Origin: Reticulitermes speratus | Lineage: Eukaryota > Arthropoda > Insecta > Blattodea > Rhinotermitidae | Reading direction: 5' to 3' | DNA: 64,000 bases | Assembly (NCBI GenBank): GCA_021186555.1 | Contig: JAJKFL010000011.1 | Location: forward strand, 35,410,923 to 35,474,922 | Part shown: piece after piece, positions 11,057-22,683 of the stretch | How positions within the stretch are numbered: the stretch's first letter is position 1 | Layout: each line of letters opens with the position of its first letter | Notes under the pieces: model-generated | The model's input: only the letters and a program-made list of their open reading frames with translations | The model's database searches: none | Told to the model about the DNA's origin: nothing | Position numbers and translations under genes: made by a program

Positions 11057-11378
11057 TAAAGTAAAGTAAAGTAAAGTACATCAATCCCATTACAGGCCTG
11101 GACAGGCCCTTAGGGTTCCAGGAGGTTGAGGCTCCCAGATTTCTAGACAATCGGCACATGAAGGTGGTAAGGTTGTCAGCCCTACGCACCGGCCGCCTTT
11201 ACACCCCAGGGAATATTCCTGGTACTCATTTCTGTTAGAGGCTGAGTCGACCCCAGGGCCATAGTGCGACCGAAACGATTATGTCAAGGAAAAATTCCAA
11301 TGACACCATCGGAAATCGAACCCGCGACCTTCCGGCTTGTAGCGCAGTGCCTCAACCAATTGCGCCACCGCGTGTCCC
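11057..11378 (-). repeat. tRNA-derived SINE, family C, full length
   Basis: A reversed copy with an intact tRNA-like head (GTGGCGCAATTGG..., B box in GGTTCGATTTCC on the minus strand). The 3' end is a pentameric AGTAA-type simple repeat. A near-perfect 16-bp duplication (AATTTTTACGACATAG / ..CACAG) flanks it at 11041-11056 and 11379-11394. Other copies: 32329, 38910 and 55145. Confidence 0.93.
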
Positions 11379-11592
11379 AATTTTTACGACACAGCGCTCT
11401 ATATTCACAATATATAGTGCTACACTTTACACTCCAAACGCAACATAAACACTATATATACAGCGAGACATTGCAAGGAACTAATTGAAGAAACTTTGTA
11501 TACGGTGACTGTCAATGTAAATAATAGCCTTATACAGTGTAACGGCTGTGATAATACCAAATGGACAGCGAACAGTGAAGGGAACTTATCGA

Positions 11593-11690
11593 TGTGCCGT
11601 GATGATGGCAGAGTGACGGCCGAAACATGTGTAGGGTGAATTGGACATAAATACGAATATAAATAGTGCATTTGTTGGTTAGAAACTGAA
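11593..11690 (+). ncRNA. Eroded hammerhead-like motif with downstream box
   Basis: GTGATGATGGC, loop, GGCCGAAACATGTGTAGGGTG. The first core C is changed to G, so activity is unlikely. The downstream GTGCATTTGTTGG box starts at 11666, about 33 nt after the UA step. GTGAACACAACGTG follows, as beside the copy at 6 kb. Confidence 0.5.
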
Positions 11691-11739
11691 AATTAATGTC
11701 AAGATGTACCGTGAACACAACGTGACATAGACCTAACGT

Positions 11740-12259
11740 ATCACGAAATAAATGCAGTGTGCTTACGAAAATCTACAAAACCGAAAGATCACAATAAATT
11801 GAAGAAACAATACAAGATGTAGCGACTTTTAACAATTAGCTATGGATGGTACAGGGTGTCCAGCTTAAACATGACCCCGCTAATAAACTCTACACACCCG
11901 CTCACACACTGTACATTAAAAATGTGCATTATACAGGGCGGTTATTAAACCGCCGAACTTTTCGCCATACAGCGAACGAGATCGTTACCGCATACGGACT
12001 GATGACAACCCGTTTTACAGTGATCTGTCGTGCTTGGGCCCGCGTTAAAAGAGACTCCCTGTATTTTGGAAACTGGTAATACACAAGTGGAAAATAGATC
12101 GAATTATAAATTTTTACCTGCCGACAGCAACGCCTGGGCGTATAAATATGGTGGACAGAGGCATACAGGTGGGCTTCGGATGACGGCAAGCGAGGCGAGA
12201 CTTCTGAGAAGTTAACGGTAAGCGAATAATGAACGAAGAGTAAACAGAATTTTAAGACA
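11740..12259. other. Unassigned intergenic DNA
   Basis: No recognisable gene. ATTATACAGGGCGGTTATTAAACCGCC near 11929-11955 is a short palindrome-bearing stretch that may be a transposon end. It is too short to assign. Confidence 0.35.
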
Positions 12260-12261
12260 TA

Positions 12262-12772
12262 CAGTAGAACCCGCGTATCCGCGGTTTGTTATCCGCGGTT
12301 TACAGCGGCCCGAAAATATTAACACATTCACTGCCAAAGTCGACCATGGTCGATTTCAGTATTTACGTTTCAATTTGCCAGCGTCGACTTTAGTCGATAT
12401 AAAGTTTACTCTCCGCGTTTATATATAGGATTCGCTACTATCCGCGGTTTGGGCCAGGATAGCTCAGTCGGTATAGCAACTGGCTACGGGCTGGACGGTC
12501 CGGGGATCGAATCCCGGCGGGGGCGAGATTTTCCGCATCCGTCCAGACCGGCCCTGGGGCCCACCCAGCCTCCTATAAAATGGGTACCGGGTCTCTTTCC
12601 CGGGGGTAAAGCGACCGGGGCGTGGAGTTGACCACCCACCCTCATCTAGCGCCGAGGTTAAAGAAAGAGTAGAGCTATACCTCTACTCCCCCTCTGGGCC
12701 TTCGTGGCCTGTTCTAGGGAGAACTTTACTATCCGCGGTTTCAGGTATCCGCGGTAGGTCTTAGAACGTACA
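12262..12772. mobile_element. pogo/Tigger-like element carrying two nested insertions
   Basis: The left end is TA-CAGTAGAACCCGCGTATCC with repeated TATCCGCGGTTT phrases. The right part has TATCCGCGGTTTCAGG, then AGGTCTTAGAACGTA, the subterminal pattern of Tigger-type elements. A family B SINE (12451-12728) and a TA hairpin MITE (12773-12848) interrupt it. No transposase ORF. The right terminus is not clear. Confidence 0.75.
12451..12728 (+). repeat. tRNA-derived SINE, family B, reference copy
   Basis: Head: GGGCCAGGATAGCTCAGTCG (A box) and GGGGATCGAATCCCGG (B box). The body contains GGCCCTGGGGCCCACCC and GGGTACCGGGTCTC, and the 3' end is GGGAGAACTT. A perfect 15-bp target duplication TACTATCCGCGGTTT flanks it (12436-12450 and 12729-12743) and lies inside the Tigger-like element. 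Confidence 0.96.
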
Positions 12773-12848
12773 GGGCATACACAAAAGAATGGTGCGGTAT
12801 CAATTGAATAAACCATATAAACCGCACCATTCTTTTGTGTATGCCCTG
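12773..12848. mobile_element. TA-flanked hairpin MITE, copy 2
   Basis: A 76-bp hairpin with TA at 12771-72 and 12849-50. Arms start CAGGGCATACACAAAAGAAT and match their complement perfectly over about 30 bp. The inner loop differs from the other copies. Confidence 0.93.
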
Positions 12849-12854
12849 TATATA

Positions 12855-13927
12855 ACGGAACATTAGTGAAGACATTCAACGTAAATCCCTTGTGACGGAG
12901 ACACAGGGTATCCAGACCTGATATGGCTGGCAGTCCGATATTTACATGGCCCAAATTTCACCGAAATCCGTTCAGTGGTTGCCTCGCTGATACACGAAGA
13001 CGGACGCGACGGGACGGAGACAGACGAGCGGACAAGTAATCGCCGCTTTCCTCGACTATAACAACGCGCCTAAGAACATTACCCTGCCATCTATTGATGA
13101 CAAGACCAAATACCGACCAAACAAAGCAGCATTTTCAAAACGTCTCAGACACGACGTCGGTCTTCCTGCAACGTGTTCCGGCAGACGACACACACAGCTG
13201 TACCAGATTAACCGCACTCCAATTTTTATACCTCGATCCGAGCCCGCCCTGATATCGATCACATAATGAAGACAAAGCAGCACCATTAGCCGAATGAGTG
13301 ACCCTGCAGGCTCCCTTCTTGTCCCACACCACAGCGCGGTTTTATGAATGGGAAGGCCGGTCACGTGGTCTCTATAGTACGGCGTATCAATTCTGTAAAC
13401 TATACACCTTTTGCCTCAAGTCTGAGTTGGTATCCCACGTGCTTTGACTGCCAACCCTCCTCCCCAACACCTCATCAGCACCCCTTTCACGACTACCGCC
13501 ATAACAAACACAGCCAGCTGTGACGTCACACAACTTTACCTTCTACTGCAGCATCTGGTACAAAGTTATTGCACAGCGCTACGCTGCTATCTTATGGACA
13601 CTTGCATTAGAGACCTAAAACTTCCTACTTCTGCATTCATCGGTATTTTCAGAACTGGTTAAGTCTCATTCCTCTTATTTATTCCTTTCAATTTCTCTTC
13701 CAATTTCACCTGTTCTATTTCTTAATCCCTTCTTTCAGTCTACGCACGAAGGGTGTTCACGGCTACCTAGGTCACAACAAGACAGGCAATGTACGCATCT
13801 CCCATTTGCACGATAATCTAAATATTGAATCCGAGGCTTCATCCACCAACTTACGGCCAAATGTTTTTGCTAACTGTCCATCCCATCCTAACCCCTGGAC
13901 CAACAAATCGGAAATTACACTCTAGAC
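12855..13927. other. Unassigned intergenic DNA
   Basis: No recognisable repeat family or gene in about 1 kb. Confidence 0.4.
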
Positions 13928-14447
13928 CAGTGGTATTCAACCTGGGGTACGCGTACCCCTGGGGGTACGCGAATACATCTTAGGGGGTACGTAAAATAAA
14001 AAAAAATATAAATATAGTATTTCATGATAAACACTGAATAATCAGGGCCAAATTTAGGATTAGCCACAAGAGACCGGACGTAAGGACATGCGATTTGGGA
14101 GCGCCATCTCTCTCTCTCTCTCCTTTATGCGATTCTTATCTGGGCGGCTAGTTTCATTTTATTCCACATATTGCATATAATTGTGCTTTGCTAAAATACC
14201 GTTGTTGCTTTATTAATTTTTATACGATAGACAATAATATATTTGTTATTTAATAGCTTGACTCTCCTTTTTCTCATTTAAAACTTATTATTTAATACAT
14301 TATTTTGGATGTAATTTATTTAACTTATTTCAGATGTAGATTATAGACTGTGTATGACTTGAATTATGTACCAACAACTTTGGGGGTACAAAGTTGAAGA
14401 GAAATTATATGTGGGGGCACGCGAACAAAAAAGGTTGAATACCGCTG
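13928..14447. mobile_element. hAT-like non-autonomous element, family B
   Basis: Ends CAGTGGTATTCAACCTGGGG and the complement ending GGTTGAATACCGCTG. Length 520 bp, AT-rich core with a (TC)n tract. Imperfect 8-bp duplication CTCTAGAC / ATATAGAC. The other copies are 21322-21850 and 63474-63994. No transposase ORF. Confidence 0.9.
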
Positions 14448-14670
14448 ATATAGACGACCTGAACTCTTTATACAAAACCTACACACACACGACCGCTACA
14501 TAACCTGCTGTACCCAGCTCACAATCACACATACTGCCTCTCAGTCTTTCTCACAAATACTATTCACATTTCCCTATCCTTAACGTCAGTTTCACGTACC
14601 GCTAGTTAGCTAAACTGGTTATAGCAACAATTTTGTGATCTTTAGTATACTGTAAACACTGTCAATAAGC

Positions 14671-14955
14671 AGTGTCATGGCTCAGGCGGTTAGTCGCCGG
14701 CCTCTCACCGCGGAGGCCCGGGTTCGATCCCGGGTCAGTCCATGTCGGGTTTGTGGTGGACAAAGTGGCACTGGGACAGGTTTTTCCACGAGTACTTCGG
14801 TTTTCCCCGGTCAATTTCATTCCACCGGCGCTCCATTATTTGGAAAAATGAAAAAAAACTGACCACCTTTCTCTTCATCTTCATCACAGGTTGCACAATA
14901 AGCCTCAAGGCTGCGGGTGCGTCCGTAGCATCTGCTGCGGGGCCCTTCACCACAA
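14671..14955 (+). repeat. tRNA-derived SINE, family D, reference copy
   Basis: The head has GGCTCAGGCGGTTAGTCGCC and GGGTTCGATCCCGGG. The body has TTTGTGGTGGACAAAGTGG and CATTCCACCGGCGCTCCATT. The tail is GCTGCGGGGCCCTTCACCAC. Other copies: 28931, 54052, 58485 and a fragment at 1385. Confidence 0.92.
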
Positions 14956-15022
14956 AATCCTGCCAATATCATCTTTGAAAAATATATTTAAAAAAGAATG
15001 GTGTGTAATGAAGGGCGTTACA

Positions 15023-15049
15023 TTTATTATTATTATTATTATTATTATT
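15023..15049. repeat. (ATT)n microsatellite
   Basis: A perfect trinucleotide run next to the SINE D copy. Confidence 0.95.
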
Positions 15050-15605
15050 GAGGAAACAGTTCTACTGCCCTGAAGGTTCCCTGACACTGCCCGCTCGTCC
15101 TTCTGGTGAAGGCAGCCTAGAAAGAAGGTAAAGCGATAAGAACTGAAAAACGTAGCGTGATGGACGTGTATTGCTGGATGTATGCAGCACTGCAAAGCAG
15201 CTGAGAATTTGGGCTGAATTTTGTGTTTGGAGGGCAGCATTATGGCGGAATTTTGATGGCGCTGGGAGGAATACGTTCTGACGAAAACTGATGTTAATGT
15301 CGGAGTAAGGCTTTATGAGAAGCGTGCAGTGCGACGTGGATATAGGCTACCAACTCTAGGACCGAGGAAAACCGCGGAAAACCCTATGACTCCCCACACA
15401 ACATTGTTTTTATAACCAAGACGGACCGTGTTTTCTTCGCGGTACGAACTGATTCTTCAAATATAATTCAGATTAATTTTAGTAAAGAATATAAACTTCT
15501 TCCTTCAATATTTTAAAGCTGTCCATTCCGCGAATGTTTTTAGATCCACGTATTCAATTTACTTCACCAACTAAATACACGTTATCAGCTACGTGTTTAA
15601 GCATT
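15050..15605. other. Unassigned DNA with a MITE scrap
   Basis: Mostly unrecognised. CGCGGTACGAACTG near 15439-15453 matches the conserved phrase of the TTAA-type MITE family and is probably a truncated right end. Confidence 0.45.
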
Positions 15606-15822
15606 CAAAGCTTACCGGTTACTTCATGTACCACCAGGTTTAACATTCAAAAACTGTACTATCTGCCCACACTGTATCTATGTGTTATTTTCCTCAGAGC
15701 AAATAACGACATTTGCCCTACGACATGATGTTATGGGTTTACGTAACCGAGATGGCAAGTGTTTACTGCGCGGTACGAACTGGGTATTTAAATAAAACAG
15801 TTTATACTGCGTCTTTAAAGGG
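15606..15822 (+). mobile_element. TTAA-type (piggyBac-like) MITE, diverged
   Basis: Shares CATGTACCACCAGGTTTAAC, GTTTACTGCGCGGTACGA and a terminal CTTTAAAGGG-TTAA (15823-15826) with the full copy at 25453. The left terminus is eroded. Confidence 0.7.
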
Positions 15823-15826
15823 TTAA

Positions 15827-16713
15827 AACTCATATAACTGACATATTCAATCGGTAAATAAACTTAATACACCGATTCTTCCTTCAAACTGTTAATGCAC
15901 TAAAAGCAGTGAATAGCTACCAGTACAGGGTAGTCGACTTTGAATCACCATCAATTAAAATTTACGTTGTCGTAATTTAAAGACAAGTACCATTACTGCA
16001 GTCTGAGGCTACTAAACACAACTGGCTACACACCATCCGCTGTAGAAACAGGTAAGCTACAGATGCCTTCAGAGTAGCACAAATTACATTCCAGCCTTCA
16101 GGTGTACCGACCACATGTCTGAACACTTTGTTATGCAAATCAGAGCGGGAGGCAGACACGGTCTGTCTGTCCGTACACCTGACCCACCATGCACACACCA
16201 TTAAGGAAATGCAATCGGGCAAACCGGCAGCACGCACAAAAAAAAAAAAAGGGGCACACGCCAACGACCTGTCCAAACGTCTGTTCACTTATTGACACTG
16301 TAACATTCAATACATAGTAGGTCGTCCTTTTTAAGCACTTGCGTACCCCTGCGGTGTGTCTAAAGACAGCTCTATACGTCACTGCGCACGTAACGACTCG
16401 GAAACCATTGGGCGGATTTTCCACCAAATTTAATTCTGGAAAACATTCAGGAAAACCGACGCTCCATTTTGTTTATGTTTATATAAGCACAACAAAAATA
16501 GCTGACGCTTTACATTACGACTTGTGTCAGTTTCTGCGCTCTGCTACATCCTAAATTGTTAAAAAAAAAACTTATTCGAGCGAAATATATTTGAAATAAA
16601 AGTCGCGGACAGCACATTTGTATCACATACTAAACTCATATATTACACAGTACGTTTTACGTTGAACATAATTTCCAAAACGTAACCTACTCACGAATTT
16701 CTCAACTGTGTAC
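15827..16713. other. Unassigned intergenic DNA
   Basis: No gene recognised. 15860-15910 repeats ACACCGATTCTTCCTTCAAA-type phrases seen near MITE right ends. A12 at about 16239-16250. Confidence 0.4.
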
Positions 16714-16717
16714 TTAA

Positions 16718-17320
16718 CCCTTTAGAGCAGCGGTTCCCAAAGTGGGCGGTACCGCCCCCTGGGGGCGGTGGGATTACCGAGGTGGGCGCTAATAGCTACG
16801 AGAGGTGGAAGGGAGCGCTATTATTATCACAGGGGGGCGCTAGTAGACAAGCAGTGCATTTATTTTTATAATAAAATTCAAATAAAGTAATTTTTGTGTT
16901 AAAAATAAAAAATGAACTAAATTTCTTAGTATTTTAATTTATAAATCTTATTCAAGCACATATTGTTTTAATAAACTATTGCTAGATGAATTATTGTTAA
17001 TCATAAAAAATATAATAAATTTTAATTTATTAATTAACACATAAAACATTAAGTTTAACTCTTATAATTTTATTTAAACAATTTTTTAAATACAAAATAA
17101 AAGTGGAAACAAAAGCGCATTTATGTTTTTTTTAAAAAAGGTACGGGGGCGCTGTGGGTGTGTATATGGAACCAAGGGGGCGATGGACCGAAAAAAGTTT
17201 GGGAACCACTGCTTTAGAGTCCACTGGTTACTATATTTACCACGCTGTGACAACAGGATGTATGTGTGTGTTTTGTATTACTCCCACAGCAAAATGAGAT
17301 TATTTCGCTGATCGGAATTA
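16718..17320 (+). mobile_element. TTAA-type MITE interrupted by a hAT element
   Basis: TTAA (16714-16717) then CCCTTTAGAG opens the MITE, as at 25449-25462. After the hAT insertion the MITE resumes with TCCACTGGTTACTATATTTACC and the CTCCCACAGCAAAATGAG block. The 3' end is worn. Confidence 0.75.
16728..17211 (+). mobile_element. hAT-like non-autonomous element, family A
   Basis: Ends CAGCGGTTCCCAAAGTGGGC and GTTTGGGAACCACTG. 484 bp with an AT-rich core. Perfect 8-bp duplication CTTTAGAG at 16720-16727 and 17212-17219, which is part of the host MITE's end. Other copies at 35738 and 46491 lie in the opposite orientation. Confidence 0.95.
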
Positions 17321-17836
17321 ACCAGCTGACTGTTGTAATGGAGAAGGAATTTTTTTACGCCTCGGCACGAACTTAACTTCAAATACGCACCATTCAAATT
17401 ACATTCAGCCTTCAAAAGGTCAACAACTGTTCCAAACACACCCATACTTAAACGAGAAAAACAAAAAAAATAACAATGGAAAGGAAGGTGTTAATAGTGA
17501 CTGTTTATTCATTCAGGATACAGTCTTGGCTTCTAGCCAATTTCAGTACATATGACCTAACAGCGAACAGTTCCGTGTGAATGTGACGTCGACGTCGTAT
17601 TAGCTGCAAGCGACAGTTCAGCGCGGTCTTAATTATTTACATTATTTATACTTCACACGACGTCACCTCCGACATGCCTCGTGCCAAATGTGGACACACA
17701 CATATAGAATGCTATCTATAAATGTCTGACTTCAAATCATCAGCTTTACGCTACTCACAGCATCAAAGTTAAACGACGACGAACCGAAAATCTACGTCAG
17801 AGGTTCCCCAACCCGCCGGTCGAAGAATTATTTTAA
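17321..17836. other. Unassigned intergenic DNA
   Basis: No recognisable gene or repeat. Confidence 0.4.
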
Positions 17837-18120
17837 GGGGAAAGGTAAAGTTCACCCTAGAACAGGCCATGAAGGCACAAACTGGGAGCAGAGGTATAGC
17901 TCTACTCTTTCTTTAACCTCGGCGCTGGATGGCGGTTGGTGGTCAATGCCACGCCCCGAACGCTTTACCCCGGGAATGACCCGGTACCCAATTGTACAGG
18001 AGGCTGGGTGGGCCCCAGGGCCGGTCTGGACGGGTGCTGAAAATCTCACCCCCACCAGGATTCGATCCCCGGATCGTGCAGCTCGTAGCGCGTTGCTGTA
18101 CCGACTACGATATTCGGGCC
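17837..18120 (-). repeat. tRNA-derived SINE, family B
   Basis: A reversed full-length copy running from the GGTAAAGTTCACCCTAGAAC 3' end to a head with GGATTCGATCCCCGG and GATATTCGGGCCC. No clear duplication. Confidence 0.9.
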
Positions 18121-18240
18121 CTTATTTCAAAGGGGTCAATGACATTTATCGAAAGAGCCCGCGAATTCACCAATTTCACGAAAAAAAATCTTGCTCCTAC
18201 AACTAATTACTCGTTTTCTGGGTCGTCTGTTGTTACTATC

Positions 18241-18245
<5 letters not shown>

Positions 18246-18271
<26 letters not shown>
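18246..18271. repeat. (TA)n microsatellite
   Basis: A TA run beside the hairpin MITE at 18294, which inserts at TA. Confidence 0.95.
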
Positions 18272-18293
18272 TACGTATACATATATACATATA

Positions 18294-18371
18294 CAGGGCA
18301 TACACAAAAGAATGGTGCGGTTTCAAAAGTGAATAAAAGTGAAACCGCACCATTCTTTTGTGTATGCCCTG
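18294..18371. mobile_element. TA-flanked hairpin MITE, copy 3
   Basis: A 78-bp hairpin with arms CAGGGCATACACAAAAGAAT. The inner part TTTCAAAAGTGAATAAAAG is specific to this copy. Confidence 0.93.
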
Positions 18372-18456
18372 TATATATATCTCAGTCAGAGCAGTCTTGA
18401 GACAGTAACAGTTATCTGGCAAATGTATTTTCTTCCCTAACAAACACAAAAGTAAA

Positions 18457-20915
18457 ACATTAACTGATTGGTTTGTATAACTGAGACGGAGTGTGTTTAC
18501 TGCGCGGTACGGACTGTATTTATGTGTTTTGTGTGGATCTCAGAACAAACAGCGATTATTTCACTGTACAGCATTAACTGACTGGTTTGTGTAACTGAGA
18601 CGTAGTGTGTTTACTGCGCGGTACGGACTGTATTTATGTGTTTTGTGTGGATCTCAGAACAAACAGCGATTATTTCACTGTACAGCATTAACTGACTGGT
18701 TTGTATAACTGAGACGGAGTGTGTTTACTGCGCGGTACGGACTGTATTTATGTGTTTTGTGTGGATCTCAGAACAAACAGCGATTATTTCACTGTACAAC
18801 ATTAACTGACTGTTTTGTATAACTGAGACGGAGTGTGTTTACTGCGCGGTACGGACTGTATTTATGTGTTTTGTGTGGATCTCAGAACAAACAGCGATTA
18901 TTTCACTGTACAACATTAACTGATTGGTTTGTATAACTGAGACGGAGTGTGTTTACTGCGCGGTACGGACTGTATTTATGTGTTTTGTGTGGATCTCAGA
19001 ACAAACAGCGATTATTTCACTGTACAGCATTAACTGACTGGTTTGTGTAACTGAGACGTAGTGTGTTTACTGCGCGGTACGGACTGTATTTATGTGTTTT
19101 GTGTGGATCTCAGAACAAACAGCGATTATTTCACTGTACAGCATTAACTGACTGGTTTGTATAACTGAGACGGAGTGTGTTTACTGCGCGGTACGGACTG
19201 TATTTATGTGTTTTGTGTGGATCTCAGAACAAACAGCGATTATTTCACTGTACAACATTAACTGACTGTTTTGTATAACTGAGACGGAGTGTGTTTACTG
19301 CGCGGTACGGACTGTATTTATGTGTTTTGTGTGGATCTCAGAACAAACAGCGATTATTTCACTGTACAACATTAACTGACTGGTTTGTATAACTGAGACG
19401 GAGTGTGTTTACTGCGCGGTACGGACTGTATTTATGTGTTTTGTGTGGATCTCAGAACAAACAGCGATTATTTCACTGTACAACATTAACTGACTGTTTT
19501 GTATAACTGAGACGGAGTGTGTTTACTGCGCGGTACGGACTGTATTTATGTGTTTTGTGTGGATCTCAGAACAAACAGCGATTATTTCACTGTACAACAT
19601 TAACTGACTGTTTTGTATAACTGAGACGGAGTGTGTTTACTGCGCGGTACGGACTGTATTTATGTGTTTTGTGTGGATCTCAGAACAAACAGCGATTATT
19701 TCACTGTACAACATTAACTGACTGTTTTGTATAACTGAGACGGAGTGTGTTTACTGCGCGGTACGGACTGTATTTATGTGTTTTGTGTGGATCTCAGAAC
19801 AAACAGCGATTATTTCACTGTACAACATTAACTGACTGTTTTGTATAACTGAGACGGAGTGTGTTTACTGCGCGGTACGGACTGTATTTATGTGTTTTGT
19901 GTGGATCTCAGAACAAACAGCGATTATTTCACTGTACAACATTAACTGACTGTTTTGTATAACTGAGACGGAGTGTGTTTACTGCGCGGTACGGACTGTA
20001 TTTATGTGTTTTGTGTGGATCTCAGAACAAACAGCGATTATTTCACTGTACAACATTAACTGACTGGTTTGTATAACTGAGACGGAGTGTGTTTACTGCG
20101 CGGTACGGACTGTATTTATGTGTTTTGTGTGGATCTCAGAACAAACAGCGATTATTTCACTGTACAACATTAACTGACTGTTTTGTATAACTGAGACGGA
20201 GTGTGTTTACTGCGCGGTACGGACTGTATTTATGTGTTTTGTGTGGATCTCAGAACAAACAGCGATTATTTCACTGTACAACATTAACTGACTGTTTTGT
20301 ATAACTGAGACGGAGTGTGTTTACTGCGCGGTACGGACTGTATTTATGTGTTTTGTGTGGATCTCAGAACAAACAGCGATTATTTCACTGTACAACATTA
20401 ACTGACTGTTTTGTATAACTGAGACGGAGTGTGTTTACTGCGCGGTACGGACTGTATTTATGTGTTTTGTGTGGATCTCAGAACAAACAGCGATTATTTC
20501 ACTGTACAACATTAACTGACTGGTTTGTATAACTGAGACGGAGTGTGTTTACTGCGCGGTACGGACTGTATTTATGTGTTTTGTGTGGATCTCAGAACAA
20601 ACAGCGATTATTTCACTGTACAACATTAACTGACTGGTTTGTGTAACTGAGACGTAGTGTGTTTACTGCGCGGTACGGACTGTATTTATGTGTTTTGTGT
20701 GGATCTCAGAACAAACAGCGATTATTTCACTGTACAACATTAACTGATTGGTTTGTATAACTGAGACGGAGTGTGTTTACTGCGCGGTACGGACTGTATT
20801 TATGTGTTTTGTGTGGATCTCAGAACAAACAGCGATTATTTCACTGTACAACATCAACTGACTGGTTTGTATAACTGAGACGGAGTGTGTTTACTGCGCG
20901 GTACGAGCTGAGTCC
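18457..20915. repeat. 114-bp satellite array, about 21 units
   Basis: CTGAGACG recurs exactly every 114 bp from 18481 to 20875 (22 occurrences). The unit contains GTGTTTACTGCGCGGTACGG, TTTATGTGTTTTGTGTGGAT and CAGAACAAACAGCGATTATT. Units differ by a few bases (G/T in GACGGAG/GACGTAG, ACAGC/ACAAC, GTATAA/GTGTAA). The unit is an internal slice of the TTAA-type MITE (compare 25453-25682). The last unit exits into the MITE right arm (GGTACGAGCTGAG). Confidence 0.97.
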
Positions 20916-20982
20916 TTGTATATAATTCAGGTCAATCAGTCTTCAACAGCTCAGAGTGCCTTCCCATTAAATACATTTTCCC

Positions 20983-21220
20983 CAATGGCGCAACAGCACC
21001 TAGTGGGCCAGGGCCTCCTCATTATCGAGGCTTCACGATCACACTCAGACGCACCACACTAGGTGACTCCTCTAGACGAATGATCAGCCAGTTGCAGACC
21101 TGACAACACACTACTCACAAGAGACAGACATCCATGCCTCCGAATGGATTCGAACCCGCAATCCCAGCAAGCGAAGAGCCGCAGACCCACGCCTTAGACC
21201 GCGCGGCCATTGGGATCGGC
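20983..21220 (-). repeat. tRNA-derived SINE, family A
   Basis: A reversed copy with small deletions. The head (GGATTCGAACCCGCAATCCC, then CGCGCGGCCATTGGGATCGG) is well kept. Confidence 0.9.
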
Positions 21221-21321
21221 TCCCATAATACACAGAACATAAATCTATGGCCAAAATACAGGGACTCAAAGACAACCAACGAAAAGTGGTTTGTACAGTA
21301 TTAATTTTACACTGTTCAGCC

Positions 21322-21850
21322 CAGTGGTATTCAACCTGGGGTACGCGTACCCCCGGGGGTACGCGAAGACATCTTAGGGGGTACGCAGAATTAGAAAAAT
21401 AAATATAGTATTTCATGATAAACACTGAATAATCAGGGCCAGATTTAGGGTTAGCCACAAGAGACCGGACGTAAGGACATGCGATTTGGGAGCGCCATTT
21501 CTCTCTCTCTCTCTCTCTCTCTCTCCTTTATGCGATTCTTATCTGGGCGGCTAGTTTCATTTTATTCCACACAGTGCATATAATTGTGCTTTACTAAAAT
21601 ACCTTTGTTCCTTTATTAATTTTTATACGATAGACAATAATATATTTGTTATTTAATAGCTTGACTCTCCTTTTTCTCATTTAAAACTTATTATTTAATA
21701 CATTATTTTGGATGTAATTTATTTAACTTATTTTAGATGTAGATTATAGACTGTGCATAACTTGAATTATGCACCAACAACTTTGGGGGTACAGAGTCGA
21801 AGAGAAATTATATGTGGGGGTACGTGAACAAAAAAGGTTGAATACCGCTG
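21322..21850. mobile_element. hAT-like non-autonomous element, family B
   Basis: Nearly identical to 13928-14447, with a longer (TC)n tract near 21500-21525. The flanking octamers (GTTCAGCC and GTCTATAT) do not match. The site has therefore changed since insertion, or this is not a simple insertion. The right flank is a hammerhead-like half motif. Confidence 0.9.
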
Positions 21851-21854
21851 GTCT

Positions 21855-21900
21855 ATATGATCGTGGCTCTTCATACGAGCCGAAACATGTTGCAGTAAAA
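21855..21900 (+). ncRNA. Hammerhead-like 3' part next to a hAT element
   Basis: ATGATCGTGGCTC, loop, GAGCCGAAACATGTTGCAGTAAAAC. Helix II GGCTC/GAGCC and the GAAAC half are intact, but the core is damaged. TTTTACACTG left of the hAT element could pair with CAGTAAAA, so the hAT element may have landed in helix I. Confidence 0.4.
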
Positions 21901-22680
21901 CTTTACAATATATATATATAAGAAGTTATATAAATAGTTAATATAAAGTATATAAAAATAGTTATTTGGGATCGACAGCTAGTACCCCTACTTCTATATA
22001 TCTAGTACCCCTACTTCTATGTATCATCACAACGGGGAAGTCCCAATTAAAAACAGACACTCTAAGTGTTACGTCTCTATTCCAACTGCACTTTCACACA
22101 CGTTCATCGAGGTTACGTCTGTTACACAACCCTCCATCAACTGTCATGTCTCTCTGTAAGGTCCAATAGTCTCCTGCCAAACCACGTGAGTTATTTTATT
22201 CGAAAATAATTATTCGCCGCAGTAGCTGCCACTTGGGTTGTGACTGGCGGGGGGGGGGGGGGGGGTGTAATTACCCGGATAAATAACTGGTGGCCCTCGT
22301 TATGATCCTACAGCAGTACAACGTTCTCATAAAAACACAATCAATCTGCATGCGCAATCAATCACCGCTCTGAACATATTTCAAGCGAGATTTTTCTGAA
22401 GAGGACAGATCGCTAATGCAAAGGCCGTGGGCTCGATGTCTATATATCGATCGCGATTGCTGCTGATGTGATCGGTGCATCGTACAGGGGAACCGGAGGC
22501 GAGTGCAATTAGCGCGGAGGAACACAAAAACAACAAACAACAACCTGAAGCTGTTGTTGCAGTGCTGTGCACATGTACTGACCATTACGTTATTACGGTA
22601 CAGTCCGGTCTTAGCACACTGGGGCAAGCGGAGGGAACACGAGAGGAAAGGGGCGTGCAGATGATGGGGAGAATGAAAGA
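21901..22680. other. Unassigned DNA with a G17 run
   Basis: No gene recognised. CTAGTACCCCTACTTCTAT is duplicated near 21980-22020. Positions 22249-22265 are an uninterrupted G run. Confidence 0.45.
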
Positions 22681-22683
22681 GAG

